NCBI RefSeq assembly: GCF_048892425.1
Contig: NZ_JBLZHU010000001.1
Coordinates: 682,001 to 746,000, forward strand
Reading direction: 5' to 3'
DNA: 64,000 nt
Source of the DNA: Pacificispira sp002696645
Lineage (GTDB): Bacteria > Pseudomonadota > Alphaproteobacteria > UBA8366 > Aestuariispiraceae
The position numbers and the translations under genes were made by a program. The notes below the pieces were generated by a model. It saw nothing but the letters and a program-made list of their open reading frames with translations. It had not been told where the DNA came from and did not search any database. How positions within the stretch are numbered: the first letter of the stretch is position 1; each line of letters opens with the position of its first letter. Positions 62,362-64,000 of this stretch are shown piece by piece.

Positions 62362-63291
62362 CTACCGCCCTAGCTTTTCTCGTATTTTTTCTTCAAATGT
62401 TGGAAGAGTTGTCGGGATGCCCGCAGTTAAACCCTCTACAGCCCGTTCCAGTGTGGTGAACCGAACTTCTTCCACAACGATATTTGGATAAATGGAACCA
62501 TCCGTTTCTGAGAACGAGACTATAAACCAGATTATGTCACTGTTTGTTACATGTTGAGCATGATCCATTTCGCCCAGAGAGTTAAAAAATGGGCGATCAA
62601 CCACTACAGCCATCTTTTTTCCCCAGCGACGAAGAGTGGGAACTTTTATTTGAAGTTGTGGCATTAGTCGTTTGGGGCCAGAACTCCGGAAATCTGGTCT
62701 TCGATTGGTCCCTGGCATTGGAACATCAGAACCTTGGTGCGATTGTATGTTCTTAAAATCTTTGCTTATTGCGCCGCCAGAGAAATACACAGCTTGCAGC
62801 TCAACGGCGCACCAGTTGAAATGATGATCCGTACTGTCAACAAGTACCATATCTATTCTACCAACGTCCTCACTTTGAGATAATTCGTTGTCACTATTAG
62901 ATTCTGACGGACGAATAAGGAATGGAATTTCTTTTGCAATTTTAGCATTTTCATTTCCCAACAAGACTTCACCTATTTTCCTGAAAACTAATCCATTTTG
63001 GTAAAATCTAATCGGACATGTCGCGGTAATTGCTCCAAAGCTTTGTTTATCCATTTTTTGGGTGAAACTTCTTATCGAGCAAACCCCTCCTTTTTTTCCG
63101 CATAGTATTGAGGGTTTCCCCTTACGTATTGGCGCAAGTTCCTGGTAACTTTTAAGGTGTGGGCAATCGGGTTGCTCAGTAAGACCTAATAATTGTTTGC
63201 GGCGCTCATTTGATACAGTGACAAAACTTTCTCCATATAGTTCTGCGATACCATATGAAGAGCCTGTCTTTACTTTAGATTTCATTATCAC
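62362..63291 (-). CDS. NotI-like type II restriction endonuclease
   Basis: Nuclease candidate of 309 residues. The motif RIDMVLVDS with Asp147 and then CAVELQAVYFSG with Glu164 and Gln166 gives a D...ExQ active site, as in NotI. Four cysteines at 43, 64, 71 and 92 match the Cys4 iron site of NotI-type enzymes (spacing approximate, from memory). It is downstream of a C5 methyltransferase on the same strand with 35 bases between them. If its specificity equals NotI it would cut GCGGCCGC; at least two such sites exist in this window (29136, 44038). Confidence 0.85.
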   Translation of the reverse strand: MIMKSKVKTGSSYGIAELYGESFVTVSNERRKQLLGLTEQPDCPHLKSYQELAPIRKGKPSILCGKKGGVCSIRSFTQKMDKQSFGAITATCPIRFYQNGLVFRKIGEVLLGNENAKIAKEIPFLIRPSESNSDNELSQSEDVGRIDMVLVDSTDHHFNWCAVELQAVYFSGGAISKDFKNIQSHQGSDVPMPGTNRRPDFRSSGPKRLMPQLQIKVPTLRRWGKKMAVVVDRPFFNSLGEMDHAQHVTNSDIIWFIVSFSETDGSIYPNIVVEEVRFTTLERAVEGLTAGIPTTLPTFEEKIREKLGR

Positions 63292-63326
63292 TTATACCGT
63301 TTAAACAGAGGAACGATTCAATCCGA

Positions 63327-64000
63327 TTATGCTGCCGCATTACCAAGATGATGATTCTGACGCGTAACTTTGATAACGTCACTGTTGGTCGCCAACAAAG
63401 CTTCAGCAACTCGTCTTCCTAAGAGCGGGGGAACGGCATTGCCAACTTGAACATACTGATCTGTCCTGGAACCTTGAAACTCAAACCAGTCAGGAAAACT
63501 TTGGAGCCTCGCAGCTTCTCTTACTGTGATCGCGCGATTTTGAATGGGGTGTATATATGCACCCCAATGTATGTCACACTTTGTTAAAATGGTGCATGAA
63601 AGCCCATCAGTCTTCATTCTTCCGTATCGCTTGGTGTGATCGCTACGCTTTGCTCTTTTCATTCCATTCGGCAAGAGCTCAAAAGGTATGTCACGCCATG
63701 AACCACCTTGGGGAATATGACGTATGCGTTCTAGATTAATTGAGCCGAGTTTTGGCGCAACATGGTTATATACCTTGGAGCAATCGCCACGAAGATAACG
63801 TTGATACCATGATTTAGAATCGCAAGCATAATTGACATTATCGGGTATATTACCATTCTCAACGAAAGGTAAATCCCCGATGGCATCCCAAATATTTGTG
63901 AAGGGAATTAATTCTAATCCATGTGTTTTGATTGGAAAATTAATAGGCATTCCTGTCTTAGTTCCAATAAAAAAGATGCGTCGTCGTTCTTGCGGTACCC
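63327..64000 (-). CDS. DNA cytosine-C5 methyltransferase, C-terminal part (runs off right edge)
   Basis: The frame continues past the last visible ATG (63950) to the window edge. Reading upstream gives VPQERRRIFFIGTKTG, the conserved motif VIII (QxRxR), so the gene begins outside the window. The visible 223 residues also include motif IX-type sequence RAITVREAARLQSFPDWF and motif X YVQVGNAVPPLL. The catalytic PC motif and SAM site lie beyond the edge. Its base composition is AT-richer than that of the flanking core genes. It should protect the host from the NotI-like enzyme. Confidence 0.9.
   Translation of the reverse strand, partial: VPQERRRIFFIGTKTGMPINFPIKTHGLELIPFTNIWDAIGDLPFVENGNIPDNVNYACDSKSWYQRYLRGDCSKVYNHVAPKLGSINLERIRHIPQGGSWRDIPFELLPNGMKRAKRSDHTKRYGRMKTDGLSCTILTKCDIHWGAYIHPIQNRAITVREAARLQSFPDWFEFQGSRTDQYVQVGNAVPPLLGRRVAEALLATNSDVIKVTRQNHHLGNAAA

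Overview
Organism. The window looks like chromosomal DNA of an alphaproteobacterium, most likely a marine or aquatic member of the Rhodospirillales or a related order. This is an inference from gene content: a C-P lyase cluster, a class I PHA synthase, the aminotransferase-hom-glpX-recJ order, an LdtR-type MarR regulator, a NADP isocitrate dehydrogenase of about 407 residues, TAXI-type TRAP transport, the PssA/Psd pair, TrmFO and an NDUFAF6-like protein. Most of the sequence is moderately GC-rich and densely coding. Two stretches beside tRNA genes are clearly AT-richer. LAYOUT. 1-711: N-terminus of a MoxR-type AAA ATPase running off the left edge, then an unknown protein. 778-9287: phosphonate C-P lyase locus (phnF divergent from phnGHIJKLMN), with a convergent 2H-phosphoesterase-like DUF1045 protein and a GNAT acetyltransferase. 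Two GTCTAGAC operator candidates lie between phnF and phnG. 9530-24249: regulators, an M23 peptidase-bactofilin pair, a CoxE-like VWA protein, phosphatidylethanolamine synthesis (pssA, psd), a LysM protein, a LOG-family hydrolase, a YghU GST with a peroxiredoxin, an AraC regulator followed by an array of five palindromes, then icd. 24260-33937: LysR/DMT exporters, a GST, valine catabolism (HIBCH, MmsB), LdtR, PhaC and an OmpA-like lipoprotein. 34031-39452: aminotransferase, homoserine dehydrogenase, GlpX and RecJ. 39504-40793: a hook-type flagellar protein. ACCESSORY REGION. 41012-41087 is tRNA-Glu. Its 3' end is repeated at 43121-43161, bracketing an AT-rich element of about 2 kb that carries a divergent HNH-type protein and a small zinc-ribbon membrane protein, with no integrase. 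A GSU2403-type nucleotidyltransferase-fold gene and an unknown gene follow. 45332-53819: MscL, a Tat-exported DUF547 protein, and a gentisate-type ring-cleavage cluster (GntR regulator, cupin dioxygenase, FAH-family hydrolase, flavin reductase, TAXI receptor and fused TRAP permease) with a strong inverted-repeat operator candidate. 53831-62046: PAS histidine kinase, two squalene/phytoene synthase-fold proteins, TrmFO, an HDAC-like deacetylase, DUF192, a lipoprotein and an XRE regulator. 62160-62234: tRNA-Asn with a strong terminator. 62362-64000: a NotI-like restriction enzyme and the C-terminal part of a cytosine-C5 methyltransferase cut by the right edge, most likely a restriction-modification island beside tRNA-Asn. 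MOST UNUSUAL. The integrase-less HNH/zinc-ribbon element in tRNA-Glu, the palindrome array upstream of icd, and the NotI-like system. All functional calls come from reading motifs by eye; no database search was possible.
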